From assembly GCF_001428065.1 (NCBI RefSeq), contig NZ_LMSE01000007.1:179852-243851 (forward strand): 64,000 nt of DNA, in the 5' to 3' direction. The stretch's first letter is position 1, and each line of letters starts with the position of its first letter. The position numbers and the translations under genes were made by a program. The stretch is from Nostocoides sp. Soil756. GTDB taxonomy: Bacteria > Actinomycetota > Actinomycetes > Actinomycetales > Dermatophilaceae. Under the pieces are notes generated by a model that was given only the letters and a program-made list of their open reading frames with translations, did not search any database and had not been told where the DNA came from. Below, piece by piece: positions 43,885-52,275 of this stretch.

Positions 43885-45129
43885 ATGACGACGGTCGGGG
43901 CCAATTGGGCCGGCAGCTACCACTACCGGGCCGCGGGCCTGGCGCGTCCCGAGTCGGTCGAGGAGCTCCAGGAGCTGGTGGCGGCCTCCCCGCGGGTGCG
44001 GGCGCTGGGCTCGCGGCACTCGTTCTCCGACCTCGCCGACACCGACGGCGTCCTGGTCGAGCTGACCGGTCTGCCCTCCGACATCCGGGTCGACCCGGAG
44101 GCCGGCACGGTGTCGGTGGCCGGCGGTGTCCGCTACGGCGAGCTCGCCGAGCAGCTCGAGCGCGAGGGCTGGGCGCTGGCCAACCTCGCGTCCCTGCCCC
44201 ACATCTCGGTGGCGGGCGCCGTGGCCACGGGGACGCACGGGTCCGGGGTGCACAACCGCTCGCTGGCCGGCGCGGTGGCGGCGATCGACGTGGTCGGCCC
44301 CGACGGGACGCTGCGACAGGTCCGCCGCGGCGACGCCGACTTCGGCGGCTCGGTGGTCTCGCTCGGGGCCCTGGGGATCGTCACCCGCCTCGAGCTCGAC
44401 GTCGAGCCGACCTACCGGGTGCGCCAGGAGGTCCGCACCGGCCTTCGGTGGGGCACGGTCGAGGAGCGGTTCCCCGACATCGCGGCGGCCGGCTACAGCG
44501 TCAGCCTCTTCACCCGGTTCGGCGACGAGGGCGTCACCCAGCTGTGGGTCAAGAGCCTCGAGGACGAGGCGCCGCTGGCCGACACCTTCGGCACCCTGGC
44601 CGCCCCCGCGACGATGCACATGATCCGCGGCGGCGCCGTCGAGGCCGTCACCGGGCAGGGCGGCGAACCCGGGCCGTGGCTCGACCGGCTCCCCCACTTC
44701 CGGATGGGCTTCACCCCCAGTGCCGGCGCCGAGCTGCAGAGCGAGTACTTCGTGCCGCGCGGGCACGCCGTGGCCGGCATCCGGGCGTTGCGCGCCCTGT
44801 CGTCGACCATCGACCCGCTGCTCGAAGTCGCCGAGATCCGTACCGTGGCGGCCGACGAGCAGTGGCTCAGCGGCGCCGGGGGCCAGGACGTCGTGGGGTT
44901 CCACTTCACCTGGGTGCGCGACGAGCCCGCGGTCCGGGCGGCGGTCCGGGGCATCGAGGGCGCGCTCGCACCGCTCGGGGTGCGACCCCACTGGGGCAAG
45001 GTCTTCGAGCTCGACGCGGCGGGCGTGGCGGCCGTCTTCCCGCGGCTGCCCGACTTCGTGGCCCTGCGCGACCGGGTCGACCCCGACCGGGTGTTCGGCA
45101 ACGCCTTCCTCGAGCGTGTCCTGCCTTGA
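43885..45129 (+). CDS. FAD-dependent alditol/xylitol oxidase (AldO type)
   Basis: 414 residues. A VAO-family flavoprotein: VRALGSRHSFSDLADTDGVLVEL contains the His (about 46) that binds FAD covalently in AldO, SVAGGVRYGELAEQLEREGWALANLASLPHISVAGAVATGTHGSG is the nucleotide-binding region, and HWGKVFELDAAGVAAVFPRLPDFVALRDRVDPDRVFGN the C-terminal substrate side. It oxidises a terminal hydroxyl of an alditol with O2, giving H2O2. Single-gene unit; CAGGCT 6 bases upstream is a weak leaderless -10. Convergent with galM. Confidence 0.92.
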   Translation: MTTVGANWAGSYHYRAAGLARPESVEELQELVAASPRVRALGSRHSFSDLADTDGVLVELTGLPSDIRVDPEAGTVSVAGGVRYGELAEQLEREGWALANLASLPHISVAGAVATGTHGSGVHNRSLAGAVAAIDVVGPDGTLRQVRRGDADFGGSVVSLGALGIVTRLELDVEPTYRVRQEVRTGLRWGTVEERFPDIAAAGYSVSLFTRFGDEGVTQLWVKSLEDEAPLADTFGTLAAPATMHMIRGGAVEAVTGQGGEPGPWLDRLPHFRMGFTPSAGAELQSEYFVPRGHAVAGIRALRALSSTIDPLLEVAEIRTVAADEQWLSGAGGQDVVGFHFTWVRDEPAVRAAVRGIEGALAPLGVRPHWGKVFELDAAGVAAVFPRLPDFVALRDRVDPDRVFGNAFLERVLP

Positions 45130-45135
45130 TCGCGC

Positions 45136-46122
45136 TCAGTCGCGGCCGAGGCGCCACTGCGTGGTCGTCGCGTACCGCTCGCCGGGGCGCAGCACGGTGC
45201 TCGGCCAGTCGGGGTGGTGTGGCGCGTCGGGGTACCCCTGGGTCTCGAGCGCGATGCCGGCCCGCTCGGTGAGCGGCCGGCCGTCGAGCCCGGTCTGGGT
45301 ACCGTCGAAGTGGGCACCGGTGTACACCTGCACCCCGGGCTGGTCGGAGTGCACCTCGAGCCAGCGCCCCGACGGCGCCACCAGCCGCGCGGCCATCCGC
45401 ATCCCCGCCCCGTCGACGACGTAGTGGTGGTCGATGCCGCCGGCGATGCGCAGCTGCTCGTCGTCGCGGGCGAGGGCGTCGCGCAGGACGGTCGGGGTGC
45501 GCAGGTCGAAGGGCGTGCCGGCCACGGCGCGGACCTCACCGGTGGGGACGAGGTCGGGACGCAGCGCGAGGAACGAGGAGGCCGGGACCTCGAGGGTGTG
45601 CTCGTCGACGGTCGCGCCGGCGTCGAGACGGAAGTAGGCGTGGTGGGTCAGGTTCAGCACCGTCGGGGCGTCGGTCTCGGCGCCGTACTCGATGGTGACG
45701 CTGCCGGGGGCGACGCGGTAGGTCACGGTCACGGTCAGCGTCCCGGGGAAGCCCTGGTCGCCGTCCGGGCTCGTGAGACCGAGGGTCGCGTGGCTCGGTC
45801 CTTGGTCGAGGAGCTCCCAGTCCCGCCGGTCGAACCCGTCAGCGCCCCCGTGCAGGGTGTTGCCGAACTGGTTGGTCGTCAGCCGGTGCTCGGCCCCGTC
45901 GACCACGAGGCGCCCGGCGTCGATGCGGTTGCCGTACCGCCCGACCACGGCGCCGACGTAGCCGCCGTCGACCACGTACGACGCCGGGTCGGCCAGCCCG
46001 AGTACGACGTCGGCCGGGCCGTCCTCGTCGTCGACGACGAGGCGCCGGGCAGCCGCCCCGGCGGTGAGGAGCTCGAGCCGCAGGCCGTCGGCGGTCAGGT
46101 CGAGGATGCGGGGGGTCGCCAT
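45136..46122 (-). CDS. galM: Aldose 1-epimerase (galactose mutarotase)
   Basis: 328 residues from ATG 46122. VGAVVGRYGNRIDAGRLVVDG, NTLHGGADGFDRRDWEL, LNLTHHAYFRLDAG (catalytic His pair), GGIDHHYVV and the general base region LETQGYPDAPHHPDWPSTVLRPGE are all as in GalM. Interconverts alpha and beta aldose anomers in the cytoplasm. It stands between the alditol oxidase (6 bases between stops) and a stress-type gene. Confidence 0.94.
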   Translation of the reverse strand: MATPRILDLTADGLRLELLTAGAAARRLVVDDEDGPADVVLGLADPASYVVDGGYVGAVVGRYGNRIDAGRLVVDGAEHRLTTNQFGNTLHGGADGFDRRDWELLDQGPSHATLGLTSPDGDQGFPGTLTVTVTYRVAPGSVTIEYGAETDAPTVLNLTHHAYFRLDAGATVDEHTLEVPASSFLALRPDLVPTGEVRAVAGTPFDLRTPTVLRDALARDDEQLRIAGGIDHHYVVDGAGMRMAARLVAPSGRWLEVHSDQPGVQVYTGAHFDGTQTGLDGRPLTERAGIALETQGYPDAPHHPDWPSTVLRPGERYATTTQWRLGRD

Positions 46123-46298
46123 CGCGCCATCCTCCCGCAGGCCGGCCGGTCCGCGCCCGAGGGTGGTGGCCGCCGGCGGCCGGCAGGGCCGTTCCCTCCC
46201 CAGCGCCGAGGCCGGATCCGTCGAAGGATGTTCAGCCGCGTCGTTTACGGGTAGAGGACGAGGGCATCGAACCATCATCGACAGAAGGAGAACCAGCC

Positions 46299-46745
46299 AT
46301 GTCGGCTGACGAGAAGGTCGCGAAGGACATCGTGGAGACCCTCAAGGACGGCCGCGACGGGTTCGCTTCCGCCGCCGAGAAGCTGCGCGACAGCGACAAC
46401 CCCGCAGCGGCCTCGACCATGCAGCGCTTCTCAGAGCAGCGCGCCGGCTTCGCCCGCGACATCGTGGCCATGGGCCACGACTACGGCGACGACGTCGACG
46501 AGAGCGGCTCGGTCGCGGCCAAGGTCCACCGCGGCTGGCTGTCCCTCAAGGACGCCGTCACCAGTGACGACGCCGCCGCCGTCATCGGCGCCGCCGTGTC
46601 CGGCGAGGACCACGCCGTCTCCGAGTACGAGAAGGCACTCCAGCAGAGCGACCTCAGCGAGGGCTTCCGGGCCGTCCTGCAGCAGCAGCACACCGCCATC
46701 GTCGCCGCGCGCGACGAGGTGAAGGCGCTCCAGCAGACCTCCTGA
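46299..46745 (+). CDS. PA2169/DUF2383-type four-helix-bundle protein
   Basis: 148 residues from ATG 46299 after AGAAGGAG. KVAKDIVETLKDGRDGFASAAEKLRD, MQRFSEQRAGFARDIVAMG, KVHRGWLSLKDAVTSDD and GEDHAVSEYEKALQQSDL...VLQQQHTAIVAARDEVKAL give the four helices of this ferritin-like stress family. Function is unknown; often induced in general stress. A clear hairpin terminator follows. A deleted second copy with the same terminator is at 50092-50266. Confidence 0.9.
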   Translation: MSADEKVAKDIVETLKDGRDGFASAAEKLRDSDNPAAASTMQRFSEQRAGFARDIVAMGHDYGDDVDESGSVAAKVHRGWLSLKDAVTSDDAAAVIGAAVSGEDHAVSEYEKALQQSDLSEGFRAVLQQQHTAIVAARDEVKALQQTS

Positions 46746-46759
46746 GCGGAGGGGCCGCG

Positions 46760-46795
46760 ACGGCGGGTGGTGCCACACGGCACCGCCCGCCGTCG
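46760..46795 (+). terminator. Hairpin terminator of the DUF2383 gene
   Basis: GACGGCGGGTGGTGCC pairs with GGCACCGCCCGCCGTC at 15 of 16 positions across 4 bases. About 53 bases around it are identical to 50219-50271, downstream of the deleted copy. Confidence 0.8.
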
Positions 46796-46817
46796 TCGTG
46801 TCGGCGACCCACCCCGG

Positions 46818-47399
46818 TCACCCGGGCCACTCCCGCACCCGCCGCGGCAGCACCACCGCGAGCAGCGCGAGGAAGGCCGCGAAGACGAGCGGGATCGGGC
46901 CGATCCCGAAGAAGGAGCCGACGAGCCCCAGCGGGGGCCAGACGCTGAGCATCCACCGCGGCAGCAGCCCCACGCGCCACGACCCCGCTGCCAGGAGGGC
47001 CAGACCGAGCATCAGCCCGAACGCGCACACCGGGTACAGGGGACCCCAGATCAGCTCGGAGCCGTCAACGACCGAGGCCGTGCACTGCACGACCAGCTCG
47101 GTCAGACACAGGCCGTACACCCAGATCCCGGCGGTACCGAACCTGCCGTCCCGGCCGTGCTGGAGGCGGTGGACCCCGAGCGTGACGAGGAAGAGGCCGA
47201 ACCCCTGGGGCAGCGCGGAGGCGGTGAGCACGTAGTCGGTGGCGCGGAAGTCGTCGTCGTGGAACGTGCCGAAGAGCAGTGACAGGCCCATCATCAGCAG
47301 CCCGATGATCCCCAGGGCGATCCCGGCCGTCGTCAGGCGCAACCAGAAGGCGTCGGTACGGGCTACGGGTCGGAGGGCCGTGGTGGTCGGGGCGGTCAT
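46818..47399 (-). CDS. Membrane protein of unknown function
   Basis: 193 residues from ATG 47399 after GAGAGGA. About five to six hydrophobic helices (LTTAGIALGIIGLLMMGLSLLFG, TDYVLTASALPQGFGLFLVTLGV, TAGIWVYGLCLTELVVQCTA, LYPVCAFGLMLGLALLAAG, PPLGLVGSFFGIGPIPLVFAAFLALLAVVLP). No family recognised. Divergent from the histidine kinase gene with a shared regulatory gap, so it may be a target of that two-component system (inference). Confidence 0.75.
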   Translation of the reverse strand: MTAPTTTALRPVARTDAFWLRLTTAGIALGIIGLLMMGLSLLFGTFHDDDFRATDYVLTASALPQGFGLFLVTLGVHRLQHGRDGRFGTAGIWVYGLCLTELVVQCTASVVDGSELIWGPLYPVCAFGLMLGLALLAAGSWRVGLLPRWMLSVWPPLGLVGSFFGIGPIPLVFAAFLALLAVVLPRRVREWPG

Positions 47400-47494
47400 C
47401 AGGGTGTCCTCTCTGCGGGGTATGGCGAGGACGCTAGGGCGGCGCGCCGCACCGGTCGTCCGCCCAGGCGGCGAATCCCGTCCTGCCCGAGGTG

Positions 47495-47510
47495 TCCTCC
47501 TCGAGGAGGA
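47495..47510. promoter_or_regulatory. Perfect 16-bp palindrome between divergent genes
   Basis: TCCTCCTCGAGGAGGA is a perfect palindrome in the gap between the membrane protein gene (start 47399) and the kinase gene (start 47546). It lies 22 bases upstream of the kinase -10 box. A candidate binding site of the adjacent LuxR/NarL-type response regulator. Confidence 0.5.
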
Positions 47511-47532
47511 TGCCGGCCGCCGCCGGTCCTCC

Positions 47533-47538
47533 TAGGCT
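47533..47538 (+). promoter_or_regulatory. Leaderless -10 box (TAGGCT) of the kinase gene
   Basis: TAGGCT ends 7 bases before GTG 47546. In-frame GTG 47492 and ATG 47510 further upstream overlap the palindrome and have no well-spaced RBS, so this box decides the start. Confidence 0.5.
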
Positions 47539-47545
47539 GTGGAGG

Positions 47546-49405
47546 GTGCCGGAGCGTGCAGGACCGACCACGTCGGACGCGGTGGTCGCCGTGGGCTTCG
47601 TGCTGGCCGGGCTCGCCGAGGCGGCGGTGCTGCACCGGCACTCCCCCGGGCTCCTGGCGTTCACGGTGGCCGGGGCGCCCCTGCTGGGTGTCCTTTCGGT
47701 GCGTCGGAGCCGCCCGGTCGTCCCCCTCTGCGTCATCGCGGCCTTCGCGGTCCTGGGGACGGTCGTCCAGGCGGTGCTCTGGCCCGACGCCGGGGACGGC
47801 GGCGGGGTGTGGCTGTTCGCGCTCATCGTCGCCTCGTACTCGCTGGGCGCCCACGGGCGCGGCCCCACGGTCGTCCTCGGCGGCCTCGTTCCACTGCTGC
47901 TCGCGCTGGCCGTCGACCTGCCCAGCCTGTCGGGCTGGGCCCTCGTCAACGGCCTGCTCTTCCTGACGGCCTTCGTCGGCGTGCTGCCGACGGCGGTCGG
48001 CCGGGTCGTCCGGATGCGCCGCGAGCGGCTCACCGCCCTCGACGCGCAGCGCTACCTGGTCCTGCGCAGCCACCACGCACAGCGCGAGGCCGCCGTGATG
48101 GCCGAGCGGCTGCGCACGACCGAACGGCTCCAGCCGACGCTGCTCGACGGCCTGCGCACGATCGCGGACCGGGCCGAAACCGGGGCCGACCCGAGCGAGA
48201 TCGAACAGGCCGCCCGCCGGCTGCTCGGTCGCACCCGCGACGAGGTGGTCGCGCTGACCGCGCCGGTGCAGGTGCCGGCGCCTCCCGCCCCGCCCGCCCC
48301 CGACCACCTGGCTGCCCTGCGGGCAGCCGCCCAGCGGTGGACGGTGCTCGCCTCGGGCGCTGTCGGCGCGGGACTGGTGCTGGAGTCCACACAGGCGTTC
48401 CGGCCACCGGCGTCGACCGGGCTGGCCCTCGTTGCGGGCGCAGCGGTCGGTCTTCCGCTCGCGCTGATGTGGTGGCGCCCCCTGGCCGCCCTGTCCGGGG
48501 CCTGGTGCGCGCTGCTGGCGTTCTCGCGTCTGGTCGTGCCGCTCGACGGCTCGCTGAGCGGCACCACCTTCACCCTGGTCGCCGCGTTCGCTGTGGCGGC
48601 GCTGTCCGCGCGGCGGTACGCCGGCGTCGGGCTCTCGCTCTGCTTGGTGGGCCAGCTGGTCGGAGTGGGGACCGCCGACCCGATCGGCGAGGGGGCGATC
48701 ATCCTCGTCTGCTGGCTCGGCGGCCTGGCCGTCAACGAGGTCGGCACGCTGGTGGAGCGGAGCCGGGCCCACACCCTCCTGCTCAGCGGGCAGGAGGCGG
48801 TGGCGCGGCAGCGCGCCGTCGTCGAGGAACGTCTCCGCCTGGCCCGCGAGGTGCACGACCAGATCGGGCACAGCCTGACGGTGGTGGCTCTCCAGGCGGG
48901 TGCCGCCCGGCGGCTGGCCGGCACGGACCCCCGGCGCGCCGAGCAGGTCATGACGACGATCGCGCACGCGGCGCGTGAGGGCGCGACCTCGATGACGAGC
49001 CCCGGCGGCACCGACGTGACCGCCCTCCTCGAGCGCACCCGGAACGCCGGCCTGGACCTCACCGCCGACGTCGCCGATCTCGACCGCCCTGACCTGCTGG
49101 ACCCGGCGACCCGCGAGGTGGCGTGCCGGATCGTGCAGGAGGGACTGACGAACGTCCTGCGCCACGCACCCGGGGCGCGGGCCACGGTGACCGTGCGGAG
49201 GGAGAGCGGCAGCGTGAGCGTCACCCTGCGCAACGGGACGCCGGTCGGTGCGCGCGGCACCCCGGGGGGCGGGCGTGGTCTCAGCGGGCTGCGCGACCGG
49301 GTGGCGGACCAGGGCGGCGAGCTGGGCTGGGCCTCGTGCGGGGACGGCGGCTTCGAGCTGCGTGCGGTGCTGCCCGTCCGTCGACCGCACGGAGCGGGCC
49401 GATGA
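47546..49405 (+). CDS. NarL-type sensor histidine kinase
   Basis: 619 residues from GTG 47546 (leaderless; 18 residues longer if 47492 is used). Two blocks of hydrophobic helices (about 12-125 and 270-405) are separated by a soluble region of about 120 residues with its own helical stretch. A HisKA_3 dimerisation helix (RLAREVHDQIGHSLTVVALQAGAARR, phospho-His near 435) and a compact HATPase domain (CRIVQEGLTNVLRHAPGARATVTV, GGGRGLSGLRDRVADQGGEL) follow. The double membrane block is unusual for this class. Its TGA overlaps the regulator ATG by 4 bases. Confidence 0.9.
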   Translation: MPERAGPTTSDAVVAVGFVLAGLAEAAVLHRHSPGLLAFTVAGAPLLGVLSVRRSRPVVPLCVIAAFAVLGTVVQAVLWPDAGDGGGVWLFALIVASYSLGAHGRGPTVVLGGLVPLLLALAVDLPSLSGWALVNGLLFLTAFVGVLPTAVGRVVRMRRERLTALDAQRYLVLRSHHAQREAAVMAERLRTTERLQPTLLDGLRTIADRAETGADPSEIEQAARRLLGRTRDEVVALTAPVQVPAPPAPPAPDHLAALRAAAQRWTVLASGAVGAGLVLESTQAFRPPASTGLALVAGAAVGLPLALMWWRPLAALSGAWCALLAFSRLVVPLDGSLSGTTFTLVAAFAVAALSARRYAGVGLSLCLVGQLVGVGTADPIGEGAIILVCWLGGLAVNEVGTLVERSRAHTLLLSGQEAVARQRAVVEERLRLAREVHDQIGHSLTVVALQAGAARRLAGTDPRRAEQVMTTIAHAAREGATSMTSPGGTDVTALLERTRNAGLDLTADVADLDRPDLLDPATREVACRIVQEGLTNVLRHAPGARATVTVRRESGSVSVTLRNGTPVGARGTPGGGRGLSGLRDRVADQGGELGWASCGDGGFELRAVLPVRRPHGAGR

Positions 49406-50061
49406 TCACCGTCGCCATCGCCGACGACCAGCCGCTCGTGCGCAGCGGGCTCCGCATGATCCTCGAGGGCGAGCCGGACCTGGAGATCGTGGGCGAGGCC
49501 GCAGACGGCGAGGCGGCGGTCGCCCTCGTGACCGGTGCGCGTCCCGACGTGCTGCTGCTGGACGTCCAGATGCCCGAGGTGGACGGGCTGGATGCACTGG
49601 GCCGGCTCACGGCGGCCGAGGCCACCACGCGGGTCCTCATGCTGACGACCTTCGACCTGGACGAGTACGTCTACCGCGCGATGCGCGCCGGGGCCTGCGG
49701 GTTCCTCCTCAAGGACATGTCCGGCGAGGACATCGTCACCGCTGTCCGCCAGGCGGCTCGCGGCGCCGACGCCCTGCTCGCTCCGGCCCTCACCCGTCGA
49801 CTGGTCGACCGGTTCGCCGCCGACCGTCCGACGACCGGCACGCCGGGCCTGGAGCGGCTCACCGCCCGGGAGCTCGACGTGCTCCGACTGGTGGCTCGAG
49901 GGCTGTCCAACGCCGAGATCGCCGCCGAGCTCTTCATCGGTGAGACCACGGTCAAGACGCACGTCACCCGGATCCTGATGAAGCTCGGCCTGCGCGACCG
50001 CGTCCAGGCCGTCGTGGTGGCCTACGAGGTCGGCCTGGCGCGAGGAACGACCGGGGCATGA
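49402..50061 (+). CDS. LuxR/NarL-family response regulator
   Basis: 219 residues from ATG 49402, coupled to the kinase by ATGA. Receiver domain 1-120: TVAIADDQPLVRSGLRMILE, phospho-Asp in VLLLDVQMPEVDGL (about D54), MLTTFDLDEYVYRAMRAGACGFLLKDM. The C-terminal GerE-type helix-turn-helix LTARELDVLRLVARGLSNAEIAAELFIGETTVKTHVTRILMKLGLRDRVQAVV is complete. Probably controls its own operon and the divergent membrane protein gene. Confidence 0.95.
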   Translation: MITVAIADDQPLVRSGLRMILEGEPDLEIVGEAADGEAAVALVTGARPDVLLLDVQMPEVDGLDALGRLTAAEATTRVLMLTTFDLDEYVYRAMRAGACGFLLKDMSGEDIVTAVRQAARGADALLAPALTRRLVDRFAADRPTTGTPGLERLTARELDVLRLVARGLSNAEIAAELFIGETTVKTHVTRILMKLGLRDRVQAVVVAYEVGLARGTTGA

Positions 50062-50091
50062 GCGGTCCGGCGCGGGGGTTGTATCGGCCGA

Positions 50092-50217
50092 CCGGAAGGT
50101 CACGTCGGACATCGTGGAGACCCGCTCGGGCGGCTGCGACGGGTCCGGATCCGCCGCCGTGAGCGGCGAGGACGGGCCGTCTTCGACGACGAGAAGACGC
50201 TCCAGCGCACCTCATGA
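50092..50217 (+). pseudogene. Internally deleted copy of the DUF2383 gene
   Basis: Bases 50092-50158 match the beginning of the intact gene at 46315-46379 (GGACATCGTGGAGACCC is identical). The copy then jumps, at the repeated GCCGCC, to the part at about 46593-46645 (CGGCGAGGAC, ACGAGAAG, CTCCAGC) and ends with a TGA and the same terminator. About 220-350 bases are missing and there is no start codon. It is clearly a decayed duplicate, 3.5 kb from the parent and in the same direction. Confidence 0.85.
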
Positions 50218-50230
50218 CCGGAGGGGCCGC

Positions 50231-50266
50231 GACGGCGGGTGGTGCCACACGGCACCGCCCGCCGTC
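50231..50266 (+). terminator. Duplicate of the DUF2383 terminator
   Basis: Same hairpin as 46760-46795 inside an identical stretch of about 53 bases (50219-50271). It now separates the response-regulator operon from the CHRD gene. The terminator is better conserved than the gene it came with, suggesting a retained function or gene conversion. Confidence 0.8.
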
Positions 50267-50376
50267 GTCGTGCGCGGCCGCCAGACCAATCCGGATGCCC
50301 CGCGGCGCCGAACCTCCCAGGCATCACCACGGCAACGTCGGGCCCGACTCGGGGCCCACGAACAAGGGAGTTCTTC

Positions 50377-51147
50377 GTGAGCATCACCACCAAGCTCGGC
50401 ACCGCGACCCTGGGGTCGGCCCTCCTGCTGACCCTCGGGGCGGGCATGGCCCAGGCCGCGACCGTGGCTGACGGCAACACCATGGCGACCCTGCGCCCCG
50501 TCGCCCTGAACGGCGTCAAGGCCAGCGGGACCGCGATGGTCACCGTCAACGGCAACCGGATCGACGTCACCATGGCCGCCTCGGGCCTGCTGCCCGACAG
50601 CCCGCACGCGGCCCACATCCACTTCGGGGCCGACGCCCGGAACGAGTGCCCCCAGGCCTCCGACGACAAGGACGGCAGCGGCACCCTCAACACGACCGAG
50701 GGTGGCCCCGCATACGGGCCGATCGTCGTCTCGCTGACCAAGACCGGCGACACCTCGCCGAAGAGCGGCTTGGCCGTCGACCGCTTCGACACCGCCCCCG
50801 GCGGCAAGATCTCCTACGAGCGGGGCAGCATCACCGTGTCCCCCGACGTGGCCCAGGCCATCACGGACGGCAAGAGTGTCGTCGTCGTGCACGGCGTCGA
50901 CCACAACAACGACGGGAAGTACGACGGCGACACCAAGAGCGACCTCGACCCGAGCCTTCCCACCGAGGCCACCGACCCCGCCATCTGCGGCGTCCTCGCG
51001 GCGGCCCCGGCCGGCGGCGTCCAGACCGGCGGCGGCGGGACCTCGACCCCCGACAACACCCTCGCCCTGGCGCTCGGCGGCGGCCTGATCCTCGCCGCCG
51101 TCGGCACCGGCGCGTTCGCCGCCCGCAAGGCGACCAACCGTCTCTGA
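50377..51147 (+). CDS. Secreted CHRD-domain-like surface protein with sorting-type C-terminus
   Basis: 256 residues from GTG 50377 with GGGAG 8 bases upstream. Signal peptide about 1-27 (TATLGSALLLTLGAGMAQA). The middle resembles CHRD-like proteins (VNGNRIDVTMAASGLLPDSPHAAHIHFGADARNECP ... VVVHGVDHNNDGKYDG). The C-terminus has GGVQTGGGGTS (about 213-223), a hydrophobic helix (about 228-249) and ARKATNRL, the plan of a sortase substrate but without LPxTG. Its stop overlaps the sortase ATG by one base. Confidence 0.82.
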   Translation: MSITTKLGTATLGSALLLTLGAGMAQAATVADGNTMATLRPVALNGVKASGTAMVTVNGNRIDVTMAASGLLPDSPHAAHIHFGADARNECPQASDDKDGSGTLNTTEGGPAYGPIVVSLTKTGDTSPKSGLAVDRFDTAPGGKISYERGSITVSPDVAQAITDGKSVVVVHGVDHNNDGKYDGDTKSDLDPSLPTEATDPAICGVLAAAPAGGVQTGGGGTSTPDNTLALALGGGLILAAVGTGAFAARKATNRL

Positions 51148-51854
51148 TGTCGATCTCGTCGACTCTCGGTGGCCGCCGCGGTGTCCTCGCCGCGGTGGCC
51201 ACCGTCGTCCTGCTCGTGCTGGGCGGGGGGCTGGTGGCCCGCGCGCTGACCGCGCCCGGGCCGCCGCCCCAGCCCGACAGCAGCCAGGCAGTGGCCGCTC
51301 CGGCGACGCCGTCGACCTCGGCGTCGGGCCGCCCCACGCCGGCGACCGCACCCACGGCGGCCGAAGCCCCGGACCCCGACTTCGGTGTGCTCATGGCGCC
51401 CAGTGCGCCGGTCGCGCTGCGCATCCCCTCGATCCACCTCGCCACCAAGGGTCTGGTCGAGCTGGGTATCGGCACGCGCGGCGAGCTGGAGGCTCCGAAG
51501 GACTTCCAGCGGGCCGGGTGGTACGCCGCGGGCCCGACGCCCGGCGAGTTCGGCCCCGCCGTCATCGCGGGGCACGTCGACAGCACCCTCGGCCCGGCGG
51601 TCTTCTACCACCTCGGCGCCCTCAAGAAGGGCGCGCAGGTCATGGTGGACCGCAAGGACGGCTCGACCGCCACCTTCGTCGTCGACCGCGTCGCGCGCTA
51701 CCCGAAGGCGCACTTCCCGACGTCCGAGGTGTACGCCGACACCGGGGGCCGGGCCGAGCTACGCCTGATCACCTGCGGCGGGGACATCGACCGCCGGAGC
51801 GGGCACTACCTCGACAACGTCGTGGCCTACGCCCACCTCGTCCAGGGCGCCTGA
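51147..51854 (+). CDS. Class F sortase
   Basis: 235 residues. One N-terminal helix (about 12-33) and a Pro/Ala/Thr/Ser-rich linker (to about 80) are followed by the sortase barrel: IPSIHLATKGLVELGIGTRGELEAPKDFQRAGWYAAGPTPGEFGPAVIAGHVDS (catalytic His), FYHLGALKKGAQVMV, and LRLITCGGDIDRRSGHYLDNVV (catalytic Cys and Arg). It would anchor surface proteins through a transpeptidation. Coupled to the CHRD gene (TGATG), which is its likely substrate. Confidence 0.92.
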   Translation: MSISSTLGGRRGVLAAVATVVLLVLGGGLVARALTAPGPPPQPDSSQAVAAPATPSTSASGRPTPATAPTAAEAPDPDFGVLMAPSAPVALRIPSIHLATKGLVELGIGTRGELEAPKDFQRAGWYAAGPTPGEFGPAVIAGHVDSTLGPAVFYHLGALKKGAQVMVDRKDGSTATFVVDRVARYPKAHFPTSEVYADTGGRAELRLITCGGDIDRRSGHYLDNVVAYAHLVQGA

Positions 51855-51864
51855 GCCCCGGAGG

Positions 51865-52140
51865 TCACCCAGCGGCGCCCAGGTCGCGGAGCAGGAACTG
51901 GCGCCGCACCTTGCCGGTGGTCGATCTCGGGATCTCCTCGACCACGAGGTACTCCTTGGGTCGCCGCGCGGGCGCCAGCCGCGCGGCGGCCCACTCCCTC
52001 AGCTGCTCCTCGTGCACGTCGCCCACGACGACGGCGACGACGCGCTCGCCCCAGCGCTCGTCCGGGCGGCCCACCACGACCACGTCGGCCAGGCCGCGAA
52101 GCGAGAGCCGGTCGGCCGGCGTCCGAGGAGGCTCCACGGC
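51865..52140 (-). pseudogene. C-terminal fragment of an AMP-binding acyl-CoA ligase
   Basis: Reading leftward from about 52140, the frame gives LADVVVVGRPDERWGERVVAVVVGDV, LAPARRPKEYLVVEEIPRSTTGKVRRQFLLRDLG, the last ~75 residues of an adenylate-forming enzyme including the TGK lysine. Everything upstream (P-loop, core domain) is missing. The homology ends next to a 56-bp palindrome at 52146-52201, so the break or an insertion is there. Not a functional enzyme. Confidence 0.8.
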
Positions 52141-52145
52141 CGGTG

Positions 52146-52201
52146 ACGCAGAAGTTCGGGCGCCACGCTGCAGTTGCTGCGTGGGACCAGAACTTCTGCG
52201 T
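52146..52201. repeat. 56-bp palindrome at the ligase break point
   Basis: Arms 52146-52168 and 52179-52201 pair at 20 of 23 positions around 10 bases; the outer arm is ACGCAGAAGTTC. The architecture is as for the repeats at 7050 and 8112, but the sequence is different. It marks the 5' end of the truncated ligase. Confidence 0.75.
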
Positions 52202-52275
52202 GCCGCCGGCGCGTCCACAGGGTCGGCCGGCGGTACCGGGCGCAGGACGCCGCCTGGGCTTTCCCGGGCCGATGA

